Assembly (NCBI RefSeq): GCF_018736085.1
Contig: NZ_CP076134.1
Span: forward strand, 2,242,501-2,306,500
Source of the DNA: Bradyrhizobium sediminis
GTDB lineage: Bacteria; Pseudomonadota; Alphaproteobacteria; Rhizobiales; Xanthobacteraceae
Direction: 5' to 3'
Length of the DNA stretch: 64,000 bases
In this document: positions 26,740 to 36,268 of the stretch, piece by piece
Layout of the letters: every line of letters begins with the position of its first letter
Position numbering within the stretch: position 1 is the first letter of the stretch
Position numbers and translations under genes: made by a program
Notes under the pieces: generated by a model
What the model saw: only the letters and a program-made list of their open reading frames with translations
Told to the model about the DNA's origin: nothing
The model's database searches: none

Positions 26740-28014
26740 TCAGGTGGCGTAGTCGGCAAGCCGCAGTCCCGTGAATTGCCAGCGATGATGCGGATAAAAG
26801 AAGTTGCGATAGGTAATACGGCTATGGCCGGCAGGAGTTGCAAGCGAGGAGCCGCGCAGCACCATCTGGTTGACCATGAACTTGCCGTTATATTCGCCGA
26901 GCGCGCCCTCGATCGCGCGGTAACCGGGGTAGGGGCTGTAGGCGCTGCGGGTCCATTGCCACACGATCCCGAAGGCGTCGTTGAGCTGCCCGGCGCGGGC
27001 TGCGACCTCCCATTCCATTTCGGTCGGCAGATGCCGGCCGCGCCAGCGCGCAAACGCATCGGCCTCATAATAGCTGACGTGGCAGACCGGCGCTGACGGA
27101 TCGATCGTCTGAAGTCCGGCCAAGGTCATGATCTTCCATTCGCCGTCGACCTGACGCCAGTGGCCGGGCGCCTGCCATTCCTCTTTCTCGACGGTAGCAA
27201 AACCGTCCATCAGCCAGAGCGTCGCCGTCGCGTAGCCGCCGTCTTCCATGAAGGCGAGCCACTCGGCATTGGTGATGAGGTTGCGCGCCAGCCTGACCGG
27301 CCCGACCAGGGCGCGATGTGCGGGCTTTTCATTGTCGAAGTGAAAGCTGTCGTCGGTGTGTCCGACGGTGTGGATGCCCTCGTTCAGCGTCGCCCATTCG
27401 TCGCCGGCGCGAGTTTCGTCGCCACCGCGGGTCGAAGCGGGAAAGCGCCACACCGGATCGTAAGCCGGCGGGATCGGGTTTTGCGCAAACGCATGCAGGA
27501 TGTCGGTCAGCATCAATTCCTGATGCTGCTGTTCGTGGTTGAGGCCGGTCTCGACCAGCGGCACGAGCGCCCGCAGCGCGTCCTCGCCGGCCTCGTGGAA
27601 GAATTTCACCACCGCCGCATCGACATGCCGGCGGTAGGCGGTGACGTCGTCGGCGCCGGGGCGGGTCAGAAGGCCGCGCTGGTGGCGGGCGTGCCTGGGG
27701 CCGGCGCTGACATAATAGGAATTGAACAGGAAGGCGTAGTCCGGGTGGAAGGGCTCGTAGCCATCGCAGTGTTCGCCGAGCACGAATTGCTCGAAGAACC
27801 AGGTGGTATGGGCGCGGTGCCATTTCGCGGGGCTGGCGTCCGTCATCGACTGGATCTGCTGATCCTCGGGCGACAGCGGGGCGGCCCGGCGCTCGGTCTC
27901 GTTGCGGACCATCAGATAGGCTTCCACCAGATTCTGGGTGAGGCTGCCTGAATCGGAGAATAATGACGGGCAAGGGGCGGCGATGGCGGCCGCAGCGGAT
28001 GCTGGTTTCGTCAC
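26740..28014 (-). CDS. egtB: Ergothioneine biosynthesis sulfoxide synthase
   Basis: The 424-residue product combines an N-terminal DinB-like iron domain and a C-terminal formylglycine-generating-enzyme-type domain. Iron ligands are likely in KWHRAHTTWFFEQF and the HEQQHQELML motif (HX3HXE). The C-terminal part has LPTEMEWEVAARAG and IVWQWTRSAYSPY, ending GLRLADY. EgtB couples hercynine to a thiol (gamma-glutamylcysteine or cysteine) with O2 and iron. No egtC or egtE is adjacent. Confidence 0.95.
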   Translation of the reverse strand: MTKPASAAAAIAAPCPSLFSDSGSLTQNLVEAYLMVRNETERRAAPLSPEDQQIQSMTDASPAKWHRAHTTWFFEQFVLGEHCDGYEPFHPDYAFLFNSYYVSAGPRHARHQRGLLTRPGADDVTAYRRHVDAAVVKFFHEAGEDALRALVPLVETGLNHEQQHQELMLTDILHAFAQNPIPPAYDPVWRFPASTRGGDETRAGDEWATLNEGIHTVGHTDDSFHFDNEKPAHRALVGPVRLARNLITNAEWLAFMEDGGYATATLWLMDGFATVEKEEWQAPGHWRQVDGEWKIMTLAGLQTIDPSAPVCHVSYYEADAFARWRGRHLPTEMEWEVAARAGQLNDAFGIVWQWTRSAYSPYPGYRAIEGALGEYNGKFMVNQMVLRGSSLATPAGHSRITYRNFFYPHHRWQFTGLRLADYAT

Positions 28015-28312
28015 TGGTGTCTCCGGTTGGTTAGAGAACGTTGAACTGGCAGAGCGGTTCCCCGGGAACAGTCCGTCCTAGATAGGGGTTTCCGGCGGGG
28101 ATAAAAGCCTCCACGGGCTATGATGTTGCTGCCTTCCGGCTATGGCCCCCCTCCGGCGCGCCTTGGGGATATCCGGATGCGGATAGCCTGCGCATGCCAG
28201 CTCCCCGCCATTTTACTTTGGATGCACAACGGTTTGGGATACATATATAAGTAGTGTCGGGTTTACGGGTCGACGCCGGCCCGGGAAGGTTATGCCGCAA
28301 AAGGACGCCAAT

Positions 28313-28645
<333 letters not shown>

Positions 28646-28653
28646 GCCTGAGC

Positions 28654-29202
28654 TTGGCCGCGCGCCAGATCGGCACGGCACGTCTCGAAGTCATCGTCGC
28701 CGACATCACCACCTTGAGTGTTGACGCCATCGTCAACGCCGCGAATGCATCCCTGCTCGGCGGGGGCGGCGTCGATGGCGCGATCCACCGCGCCGCGGGG
28801 CCCGAGCTGCTCGCCGAATGCCGTACCCTCCATGGCTGCGAGACCGGCGGCGCCAAAATCACGAGAGGCTATCGGCTTCCGGCGCGGCATGTGATTCATG
28901 CCGTCGGCCCGGTTTGGCGCGGCGGCAACGCCGGCGAAGATGACGCGCTGGCGTCGTGCTACACCAGCGCGATCGAACTCAGCCACGCCCACGGCCTTGC
29001 CTCGGTCGCCTTTCCTGCCATTTCCACCGGCATCTATGGTTTCCCCGCTGCTCGCGCGGCGCGCATCGCCGTCTCCGCGACGGTCGCGGCGCTGCCGGCG
29101 GCGCCGGCGCTCAGCCGCATCATCTTCTGCTGCTTTTCCGGGCAGAGCGCCGCCCTGCATGCGCAGGCGATGGCTGACTTCGGCAGCCCTTGTGCCGATT
29201 GA
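28654..29202 (+). CDS. Macrodomain protein (O-acetyl-ADP-ribose deacetylase type)
   Basis: The 182-residue product starts with TTG, 8 bp after grxD. It has macrodomain motifs: [20 protein letters not shown], which binds ADP-ribose with the catalytic Asn-Asn-Gly-Gly-Gly region, and [14 protein letters not shown]. YmdB-like members deacetylate O-acetyl-ADP-ribose. Location close after grxD suggests co-transcription. Confidence 0.9.
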   Translation: MAARQIGTARLEVIVADITTLSVDAIVNAANASLLGGGGVDGAIHRAAGPELLAECRTLHGCETGGAKITRGYRLPARHVIHAVGPVWRGGNAGEDDALASCYTSAIELSHAHGLASVAFPAISTGIYGFPAARAARIAVSATVAALPAAPALSRIIFCCFSGQSAALHAQAMADFGSPCAD

Positions 29203-29246
29203 GACGGCCGGTAGACTGCATCGGCCGGCGATGAAGAAACGGATCC

Positions 29247-30548
29247 ATGACGCGACGGAGAACTGACGGCTTCGGGCGGAGGCGCCCGGTTGCAGCCGTG
29301 CTTGCGCTGCTGCTTCTCGCGGCCGTCGTTCGGCCGAACACCGCCGCTGCCGAATCATCGCCTGTCGTCCGGTCGAGCTTCTCGCCCGACAAACTGACGC
29401 GCATCGGCGACTTCATCCGCAACGAGGTCGCAACCGGCAGGATCGCGGGCGCGGTCATGCTGATCCAGCAACACGGCCGTCCCGTCTTTTTCGAAAGCTT
29501 CGGGGTGCGCGACGTCGAAAGCAGGCGTCCGATGACCGCGGACACCATCTTCCGGATTTATTCGATGTCGAAGGCCGTCACGTCAGTGACGGCGATGCTG
29601 CTGGTCGAGGACGGCAACCTCGGGCTCGACGATCCCGTGTCAAAATACATCCCCGGCTTCGCCGACGTGAAGGTCGGCGTCGAAAGGCGCGATGAAAGCG
29701 GAAAGCCGATGCTGGCGCTCGAGCCGGCCAACCGGCCGATCACCGTCAAGGATCTGCTGCGCCACACCTCGGGCCTGACCTATGGCTTCTATGGCGACAG
29801 TCCGGTGCGAAAACGCTATGCGAATTCCGATCTGTTCGACGGCGATTTCGACAATGCCGCCTTCGCCGAGCGTATCGCCAGGCTGCCGCTCGCCGAACAG
29901 CCGGGGACGTCGTGGGATTACGGCCATTCGACCGACGTGCTCGGTCGCGTCATCGAGGTCGCATCGGGGCAATCGCTGTTTGCGTTTGAAAAGCAGCGGC
30001 TGATTGATCCGCTGGGCATGACCGAAACCGCTTTCTACCTCGCCGACGAGTCGAAGCGGCCGCGCATTGCCCAGCCGATGCCGAACGATCGCTTTGGCGG
30101 TCCCGTCGCCGGCATCCGCGATCCGATGTTGCAGCGGCGCTGGGAATCCGGCGGCGCCGGCATGGTCGGGACGATCGGCGACTACGCCCGTTTCGCACAG
30201 ATGCTGCTGAACGGCGGCACTCTGGACGGCAGGCGCTACCTTAAGCCGGAAACCATCGCATTGATGGCGTCGGACCATATCGGCCCGGAAACCGGCATCG
30301 CCCGCGACCAGTTCTATTTTCCCGGCGAGACCTCCGGCTTCGGGCTCGGCTTTGCGGTGCGCACGTCGGTGCCGCCGAACACGTCTTGGCCGTTGGGTGA
30401 ATTTCGCTGGGACGGCGCCGGCGGCACTTTCTTCTTTATCGATCCGCGCGACGATATGTTCGCTATCTTCATGGTGCAGGCGCCGTCGCAGAGCGGACGG
30501 ATTCAACTGGCGCTGAAGACGCTGATCTACGAGGCGCTCGGAAAATGA
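29247..30548 (+). CDS. Serine hydrolase of the beta-lactamase/class C family
   Basis: The 433-residue product has a Sec-type signal (VAAVLALLLLAAVV, cleavage near TAAAES). The SxxK motif is IYSMSKAV at about residue 108 and the YxN-like motif is DYGHSTDV. It is likely a periplasmic esterase or peptidase rather than an antibiotic-resistance enzyme; this family is large and its substrates are mostly unknown. Its stop overlaps the next start (ATGA). Confidence 0.88.
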   Translation: MTRRRTDGFGRRRPVAAVLALLLLAAVVRPNTAAAESSPVVRSSFSPDKLTRIGDFIRNEVATGRIAGAVMLIQQHGRPVFFESFGVRDVESRRPMTADTIFRIYSMSKAVTSVTAMLLVEDGNLGLDDPVSKYIPGFADVKVGVERRDESGKPMLALEPANRPITVKDLLRHTSGLTYGFYGDSPVRKRYANSDLFDGDFDNAAFAERIARLPLAEQPGTSWDYGHSTDVLGRVIEVASGQSLFAFEKQRLIDPLGMTETAFYLADESKRPRIAQPMPNDRFGGPVAGIRDPMLQRRWESGGAGMVGTIGDYARFAQMLLNGGTLDGRRYLKPETIALMASDHIGPETGIARDQFYFPGETSGFGLGFAVRTSVPPNTSWPLGEFRWDGAGGTFFFIDPRDDMFAIFMVQAPSQSGRIQLALKTLIYEALGK

Positions 30549-31468
30549 TCGAGCCGGAACTTGCCGTGCCAGCGTTGGAGACAACGAAACTCGACGGAAA
30601 GGGTCGCTTTCCGAAACTTGCTATCGCAGAGTGGCTCGCTCTGGCTATCTATCTCGTTCTGGTGATCGGCTTCGCGTGGAATCCAACACCTCTTGCGCAA
30701 TGTCTGGCTGCGATCGGAATTGCCGGTGCCTGTGCTCACGCGGCATTTTTCTATGGTTGGAAGGATGCAGCGGCCCTGCTGGCTATCTGCGTTGTTACGG
30801 CATTCACGATGGAGAACTTGGGTGTCACCACGGGTATACCCTTCGGCCGTTACCATTTTGAGGTCGGAGCCGACCTGACGCATGTCGGTGCCGTCCCGAT
30901 TATCGTCGGCCCGCTGTGGTTCGGCATGGGGTATTTCTCATGGATCATTGCCGCGGCTCTGCTTGGCGGCGCTGATCTGCGTTTGAACAGAAAATTCGAA
31001 ATTATCGCACTGCCCATCGTTGCAGCGTTCGTGATGGCGCAATGGGACGTGGTTATGGACCCGCCCGAGGCGACAATCTCCAGGGCCTGGATATGGCATG
31101 ACGGCGGGGCTCATTTCGGCGTGCCGCTATCGAATTACCTCGGCTGGCTGCTAACTGCATGGCTGTTCTATCAGGCGTTCGCAATCTATCTCAGCCGGCG
31201 CATCGTATCGGTGCCGACGATTGGGCGAAGGCGCGCGCTCACCCTTGTGGCAATCTTGTTCTATCTCAGCGCGGGCCTCACTCATGTTACGCCATGGCTG
31301 ATAGGTCAAAGTGGCGAAGTGGTCGACGCGACCAACCATATTTGGCGCGTGCAGGATCTGCGTGAATCCGCGGTCGTGACCATGCTATTCACAATGTTCT
31401 TCACGTCGATGCTCACGGCGCTGCGTCTAGCAACGGACAATCTGCACACAAGAATTGATCGTGGTTGA
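30545..31468 (+). CDS. Carotenoid biosynthesis (DUF422/CruF-like) membrane protein
   Basis: The 307-residue product has about eight hydrophobic segments and CruF/DUF422 signatures: FTMENLGVTTGIPFGRYHF, PLWFGMGYFSWIIAA, and AQWDVVMDPPEATISRAWIW. CruF adds a hydroxyl group to the psi end of acyclic carotenoids. No other carotenoid genes are in the window. It overlaps the serine hydrolase by 4 bp (ATGA). Codon use looks less GC-rich than its neighbour, so it may have been acquired separately. Confidence 0.8.
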   Translation: MIEPELAVPALETTKLDGKGRFPKLAIAEWLALAIYLVLVIGFAWNPTPLAQCLAAIGIAGACAHAAFFYGWKDAAALLAICVVTAFTMENLGVTTGIPFGRYHFEVGADLTHVGAVPIIVGPLWFGMGYFSWIIAAALLGGADLRLNRKFEIIALPIVAAFVMAQWDVVMDPPEATISRAWIWHDGGAHFGVPLSNYLGWLLTAWLFYQAFAIYLSRRIVSVPTIGRRRALTLVAILFYLSAGLTHVTPWLIGQSGEVVDATNHIWRVQDLRESAVVTMLFTMFFTSMLTALRLATDNLHTRIDRG

Positions 31469-31625
31469 GGAGGAACATGCCGCGCGCAAGCCCGCCGGAT
31501 GAGGGCAGCATCGCGCTCTGCTGCGATGCGAAGCGGGATCGGGTTTCGCGCCAGCGCCCGGCTGGCGGGTGCGGGCAAAGCTGCTATCATTGCTGCCATA
31601 ACAATAAACGGAAGGAAGCATCGCC

Positions 31626-32075
31626 ATGGACGCCGTGACGTCGAAGGGCCCGCAGACCGCCGACACGCATTCCCATCTCGTTCGTCCCGACAGCATGGAG
31701 TGGCAGAAGACCCGCTTCCCCGGCTGCGAAGCCAAGACGCTGCTGTTCGATCACAAGACAGGCCTGATGACCGCCTTGATGCGGTTCGCGCCGGGCGCGG
31801 TGCTGCCCGACCACGAGCACGTCAACATCGAGCAGACCTACGTGCTCGAAGGCAGCCTGGTCGACAAGGAAGGCCCGGCCAAGGGCATCGAGTGCAAGGC
31901 CGGCGAATTCATCTGGCGCGAGGAGGGCAGCCGCCACGTCGCCTGGTGTCCGCAGGGCGGGCTGATGCTCGCGATCTTTCAGGTCCCCAACAAGTTCTTC
32001 GAAGCCGACGGCCGCGTCATCGACGCGGCTGGCCAGGACTGGGACGAGACCTGGGGGCATACGCGGAAGGGGTGA
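31626..32075 (+). CDS. Cupin domain protein (ChrR-like)
   Basis: The 149-residue product has two cupin motifs: LPDHEHVNIEQTYVLEG, with metal-binding His and Glu, and WREEGSRHVAWCPQGG with the second His. It resembles the cupin half of ChrR anti-sigma proteins but lacks an N-terminal zinc domain. An unrecognised oxygenase or sugar isomerase role is equally possible. Confidence 0.8.
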   Translation: MDAVTSKGPQTADTHSHLVRPDSMEWQKTRFPGCEAKTLLFDHKTGLMTALMRFAPGAVLPDHEHVNIEQTYVLEGSLVDKEGPAKGIECKAGEFIWREEGSRHVAWCPQGGLMLAIFQVPNKFFEADGRVIDAAGQDWDETWGHTRKG

Positions 32076-32110
32076 AGGATAGCCAGTGTTCGGCACGCAG
32101 GCTTATCTTT

Positions 32111-32198
32111 TCGTCATTGCGAGCGCAGCGAAGCAATCCATTGCCGCTACGGCAAGAAGGGTGGATTGCTTCGTCGCTGATGCTCCTCGCAATGACGA
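32111..32198. repeat. Intergenic palindrome, family 2, complete copy
   Basis: TCGTCATTGCGAG at the left is complementary to CTCGCAATGACGA at the right, with an inner pair GAAGCAATCCA / TGGATTGCTTC. The family partner is at 21541. Confidence 0.85.
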
Positions 32199-32215
32199 CG
32201 AATAGGGCCGCTTGC

Positions 32216-33286
32216 CTACGCCCCCCGCACGATCTCGCGCACCAGGCTTACGGTTTCCTCGATCATCTCAGCGGTAACATCGAGATGGGTGCAGGCCCTG
32301 ATGCGGCCGTCCATCATCGCGAGCAGCACGCCGCGCTGGCGTAAGCCACGGACCATGTCGTCGCCGGTGACGCCGGCGCCGTCGGGCTTGAAGAACACGA
32401 GGTTGGTCTCGGGCTGCTGCACTTCGACGCCCTGGATTTGCGACAAGCCCCGCGCCAGCGCGCGGGCGTTGGCGTGATCGTCGTCCAGCCGGTCGACATG
32501 GTGGTCGAGTGCGTAGACGCAGGCTGCGGCACAGATGCCGGCCTGGCGCATCGAGCCGCCGAGCCGCTGCTTCCAGCGCCAGACCTCGTCGATGAAGTCG
32601 CTGCTGCCGGCGATGGCGGCGCCGACCGGTGCGCCCAATCCCTTGGAGAAATCGATCCAGGCCGAGTCCCAGCCCGCCGCCATGTCGCGCGCATTGATGC
32701 CGGTGGCGACGCAGGCGTTCAAGAGCCGCGCGCCGTCCATGTGGGTGGCCATGCCGTTCGATTTGGCGATTTGCACGACCTCGTCGAGGTCGGCTTTCTT
32801 CCAGATCGTGCCGCCGCCGATATTGGCGGTTTGTTCGACGCTGACCACGGTCTGCGGCGGCTGGTAGCGCGAGCGCGGGTGCAGCGCCGCACGAAGGGCG
32901 TCGGGCGAAAATTGACCATCGGGGCCCTTGAGCGGCGTGATCTGGAAACCGCCGAGCGCGGCATGGGCGCCGCCTTCGCGGGCGATGATGTGCGCGCTCT
33001 CATGCGCCAGGATCTCGTCGCCGGGCCGGCAATGCACCAGCGTCGCGGTGACGTTGCACATGGTGCCCGATGGCAGGAACACGGCGGCCTCCTTGCCGAG
33101 CAGATCCGCCACCCGCTCGCACAACAGGTTCACGGTCGGATCGTCGCCGATCTGCTCGTCGCCGACCTCGGCCCGCGCGATCGCCTCGCGCATGCCTGAA
33201 GTCGGGCGGGTCTGGGTATCCGACAGCAGGTTGATGCGGACCGGCGGGGCTTTCGGATCCGGTGGGGCTGGGGTGTAATAGGTCAT
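32216..33286 (-). CDS. Low-specificity L-threonine aldolase (PLP enzyme)
   Basis: The 356-residue product fits fold-type I PLP threonine aldolases: NLLSDTQTRPTSGMREAIAR, VFLPSGTMCNVTATLVHC, the substrate-facing AHESAHI, ring-binding Asp in ATHMDGARLLNA, and the PLP lysine in IDFSKGLGAPVGA. It cleaves threonine or allo-threonine to glycine and acetaldehyde. It is flanked by palindromic repeats on both sides. Confidence 0.92.
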   Translation of the reverse strand: MTYYTPAPPDPKAPPVRINLLSDTQTRPTSGMREAIARAEVGDEQIGDDPTVNLLCERVADLLGKEAAVFLPSGTMCNVTATLVHCRPGDEILAHESAHIIAREGGAHAALGGFQITPLKGPDGQFSPDALRAALHPRSRYQPPQTVVSVEQTANIGGGTIWKKADLDEVVQIAKSNGMATHMDGARLLNACVATGINARDMAAGWDSAWIDFSKGLGAPVGAAIAGSSDFIDEVWRWKQRLGGSMRQAGICAAACVYALDHHVDRLDDDHANARALARGLSQIQGVEVQQPETNLVFFKPDGAGVTGDDMVRGLRQRGVLLAMMDGRIRACTHLDVTAEMIEETVSLVREIVRGA

Positions 33287-33308
33287 GGCGGGTTCTCTTC
33301 AACTCAAC

Positions 33309-33397
33309 GTCATGGCCGGGCTTGTCCCGGCCATCCACGGTCTTGCTTGCCGGTGCGACCATAGAGACGTGGATGGCCGGGACAAGCCCGGCATGAC
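33309..33397. repeat. Long intergenic palindrome, family 1, copy 2
   Basis: GTCATGGCCGGGCTTGTCCC followed by a loop and the complementary arm ending CCCGGCATGAC. The arms match those of 10361-10446; the loops differ. Confidence 0.87.
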
Positions 33398-33405
33398 GAA
33401 ACAAT

Positions 33406-33430
33406 AAGGCCCCGGCAAAACCGGGGCCTT
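33406..33430 (-). terminator. Rho-independent terminator of rpsD
   Basis: Perfect 10-bp stem AAGGCCCCGG / CCGGGGCCTT around CAAAA, 24 bp past the rpsD stop. On the minus strand it is followed by ATTGTTTC, a modest U-rich tail. Confidence 0.8.
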
Positions 33431-33453
33431 TTCACGTGACGCCGAGGAAAAAA

Positions 33454-34071
33454 TCAGCGCGAATAGAATTCGACGATCAGATGCGGTTCCATCTGCACCG
33501 CGAACGGCACGTCTGAGAGCGCGGGGATGCGGGCGAACTTCGCGGTCATCTTGCCGTGATCGACTTCGAGGAAGTCGGGCACGTCGCGCTCCGAGAGTTG
33601 GCTCGCTTCGAGAACCACGGTGAGCTGCTTGGAGGATTCCTTGACCTCGATGAGGTCGCCGACCTTGACCTTGTAGCTCGCGATGTTGACGCGGCGGCCG
33701 TTCACCTTGATGTGGCCGTGGTTGATGAACTGGCGCGCGGCGAACATGGTGGCCACGAACTTGGCACGATAGACCACGGTGTCGAGACGGCGCTCCAGCA
33801 GGCCGATCAGGTTTTCACCGGTGTCGCCCTTCATCCGGCCGGCTTCGACGTAGATGCCGTGGAACTGGCGCTCGGAAATATTGGCGTAGTAGCCCTTCAG
33901 CTTCTGTTTGGCGCGCAGCTGCACGCCGAAGTCGGAGAGCTTGCCCTTGCGGCGCTGGCCGTGCTGGCCGGGGCCATATTCGCGGCGGTTCACGGGGCTC
34001 TTCGGGCGGCCCCAGATGTTCTGGCCCATACGGCGATCGATCTTGTATTTCGCCTCACTGCGCTTAGTCAT
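33454..34071 (-). CDS. rpsD: 30S ribosomal protein S4
   Basis: The 205-residue product is full length for S4. It begins [16 protein letters not shown], has the RNA-binding S4 domain ([39 protein letters not shown]), and ends [10 protein letters not shown]4 nucleates 30S assembly by binding 16S rRNA. An upstream in-frame start at 34194 is rejected because it adds a non-homologous tail. Confidence 0.98.
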   Translation of the reverse strand: MTKRSEAKYKIDRRMGQNIWGRPKSPVNRREYGPGQHGQRRKGKLSDFGVQLRAKQKLKGYYANISERQFHGIYVEAGRMKGDTGENLIGLLERRLDTVVYRAKFVATMFAARQFINHGHIKVNGRRVNIASYKVKVGDLIEVKESSKQLTVVLEASQLSERDVPDFLEVDHGKMTAKFARIPALSDVPFAVQMEPHLIVEFYSR

Positions 34072-34282
34072 CGCGTCCTCTTTGAAGGTTTGAGTTTTGA
34101 GGAAACGCGCCCTCCTGTGCGCCGGGAAGTTCCCGGTGCCGACAGGCCCAACCCCCAAAGCTTGAAGGGATGGGCCACGGGTCGCGAAACGCAACGCGGG
34201 CCGAAACCGGCCCGCGAGCAGGCGTTTTCTAGGGAGAAACCGCTGCTATGTCAATTGGAAGGAGCCTGTTTGGGTAATGGAA

Positions 34283-34367
34283 CCGTCATTCCGGGGCGTC
34301 GCGGTAGCGACGAACCCGGAATCTTGAGATTCCGGGTCTGGTCCTGCGGACCATCCCGGAATGACGG
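34283..34367. repeat. Intergenic palindrome, family 3, copy 1
   Basis: CCGTCATTCCGGG at the left pairs with CCCGGAATGACGG at the right, with an inner AACCCGGAATCT / AGATTCCGGGT pair. The second copy is at 62727-62811. Confidence 0.85.
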
Positions 34368-34379
34368 CCTTTCCGGCCG

Positions 34380-35159
34380 TCAGGTCGCGACCGCCCGAAC
34401 CGGCTTTTGCTCGGCCTGCTGGCTCTGGCCGCGCAATTCGGCTGCGATCTCGCTGTTCAGCACCTGTTCCAGGCGGGTCAGGGCCTTGGCGATCAGGGCC
34501 GCGTCGGTGATCCGGTGATCCCAGCGGATCGCGACATTGATGGTCTGGTCAGGCTCGACCACGCCGTAACTGAGGATGAATGGCCCCGGGCTCAGCGCGT
34601 GCAGCTCACCCGCCCCGTAGGCGGCCACCGAGGTCACGCCAAAACTGCCGAACCAGTTGGCGCGCTGGCGGCCGAAATTCAGCCCCACCAGCCACATGAA
34701 CCGCCGCAGCGGCAGCGGCAGCCGCGTCACCCGCAATATCTTGCGAAAGGCCGGTACCTCGCCGGCCGGCGCATTCTTGGCGTGCCGGATCTGCGCATCG
34801 ATTTCGCTCAACGGCGATACGTCCGCCGAGGGGACCTTTTGCGGCAAGACACAATCGTGGCCGTCCTCGACTCGCGCGATGGCAACCATCGCGATGCTGC
34901 GCGGCAGTTCGTAAAAACTCGGCCACGGCCATTTGGCGTAGAGCGTGCGCAGGACGGGCTCATCCTTCGCCACCAGCGCGAACGCCTTGACGAAGATCGC
35001 GGCCCAGCCGGGCGGCTGCATCGCGAGCGCGCGGGCCTCCAGCAATGGCCTGACGTCGAGGGCGCGGGTGAGCGAAACAAAGGGTACGCCGATCGATGCG
35101 TGCATGAGGTCAGCGACGAGGCGGCGCGGCATTGAAATTTTTCGAACCGTTCCGCGCAT
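34380..35159 (-). CDS. Stand-alone 2-oxo acid dehydrogenase E2-type acyltransferase domain
   Basis: The 259-residue product matches only the C-terminal catalytic domain of E2 acyltransferases. It has SFGVTSVAAYGAGELHALSP and the catalytic IRWDHRITDAALIAKAL, where the His and Asp of HRxxD are kept. It has no lipoyl or peripheral-subunit-binding domain and no E1 or E3 genes nearby. It may therefore act on a free CoA substrate or be structural. Specific role unknown. Confidence 0.78.
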   Translation of the reverse strand: MRGTVRKISMPRRLVADLMHASIGVPFVSLTRALDVRPLLEARALAMQPPGWAAIFVKAFALVAKDEPVLRTLYAKWPWPSFYELPRSIAMVAIARVEDGHDCVLPQKVPSADVSPLSEIDAQIRHAKNAPAGEVPAFRKILRVTRLPLPLRRFMWLVGLNFGRQRANWFGSFGVTSVAAYGAGELHALSPGPFILSYGVVEPDQTINVAIRWDHRITDAALIAKALTRLEQVLNSEIAAELRGQSQQAEQKPVRAVAT

Positions 35160-35491
35160 CGTTCCACTCAGATTTCCGCAACAGCAAAGGGGAGCCGGAT
35201 TACCTCGTCCGCCAAGCCACCATCTAGCACGAACAGACGGAGCTGACGCCAGTCCTTGCTATCAATCAATCAAAGCTGCCTCGGCGTCTCTTATCATAAA
35301 TACCTTGAATGTGCTTGAGATTCTGGCGTGGACCTGTAGCCTCAGGCACATTGCAGGCACCCCTGCAGGTCCGGTTTTGTTGGACCGTCGGACGATGGCG
35401 CCAGGGCGAGTGTGCCGCATCCGATCCGGGGTGAATCTGGATTTGGCCCAGCCACTGCGCCTGCATCTTGACCGAGAGTGCCGGTGAAACG
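35160..35491. other. Intergenic region upstream of the SGNH hydrolase remnant
   Basis: About 330 bp with no supportable gene, RNA or clear promoter; it separates divergent genes. Confidence 0.35.
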
Positions 35492-36207
35492 ATGAATGAT
35501 CTCGCCAAGGCTGGGCGACCCCGGAAAATACTCCGTCCGGCCGTCGTTGCATTGGCGGTGACGACTGCGACCCTGGCCGCGCTGGAAAGCTTTCTCCGCA
35601 TTGCCGACTTCCGGGAGTTGCGCGAGGGCGTCAACGAGCGTTCGCTGAGCTATCGCCGCGTCCAACACAACAGCCTTGGTCTGCGCGACATCGAGTTCAT
35701 TCGCGATTCCCGAACGACCATTATGTTCCTCGGCGATTCCTTCGTTTGGGGGCTGGATGCCGAGGCCGATCAGCGCTTCAGCGACTTGCTGAGAAAGCGC
35801 ATCCCCGGTCACAACATCGTCGCCGCGGGTGTTTCGGGATTCGGCACCGACCAGGAGTATCTGCTGCTGCAGCGGCTATGGCCGAAGATCCAGCCGGCCG
35901 TGGTGGTGCTGATTTTCTGCACCCAGAACGATCGCCAGGATAACAGCACCAATATTCGTTACGAGGGCTATCAGAAGCCCTATTTCGTCGCGGCTGCGGA
36001 TGGCTAGCTGGTGCTCCGAGGACAGCCGGTGCCCAAGTCGCGCCTGCAGGTCATCAAGGAAGACTGGCTGGTGCGCCATCTATGGCTCGCCCGGCTCGTG
36101 TCCGCGGTCCACCTCAAGGTCCGGGCCACAAGCTCGTCGCCGAACGCGTTCTCGGTCTGCTGTCCGGAAACAACATCGTCCCGGCGGGGGTTCGTTCGCC
36201 GGAATGA
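35492..36207 (+). pseudogene. SGNH/GDSL-type hydrolase remnant
   Basis: ATG 35492 opens a protein with an N-terminal membrane anchor (AVVALAVTTATLAALESF) and the SGNH block I MFLGDSFVWGLDAEADQRF, which holds the nucleophile Ser, then VAAGVSGFGTDQEY (block II Gly) and FCTQNDRQDN (block III Asn). A TAG at 36005-36007 interrupts the frame, which continues as LVLRGQPVPKSRLQVIKEDW. Near 36120 it jumps to a C-terminal piece GHKLVAERVLGLLSGNNIVP in another frame, ending at 36207. The block V Asp-His segment is missing, implying a nonsense mutation plus internal deletion. The IS630 element begins about 60 bp downstream. Confidence 0.8.
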
Positions 36208-36268
36208 TGACGCCGGTTGATACGATTTTCTTGATCATGTTTTCTTTTCTCCCTGTGCAGGGAGACTA

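Noticed and set aside
28015..28312. Possible structured RNA between egtB and grxD
   Set aside because: Some short complementarity but nothing that matches a known RNA; left unannotated.
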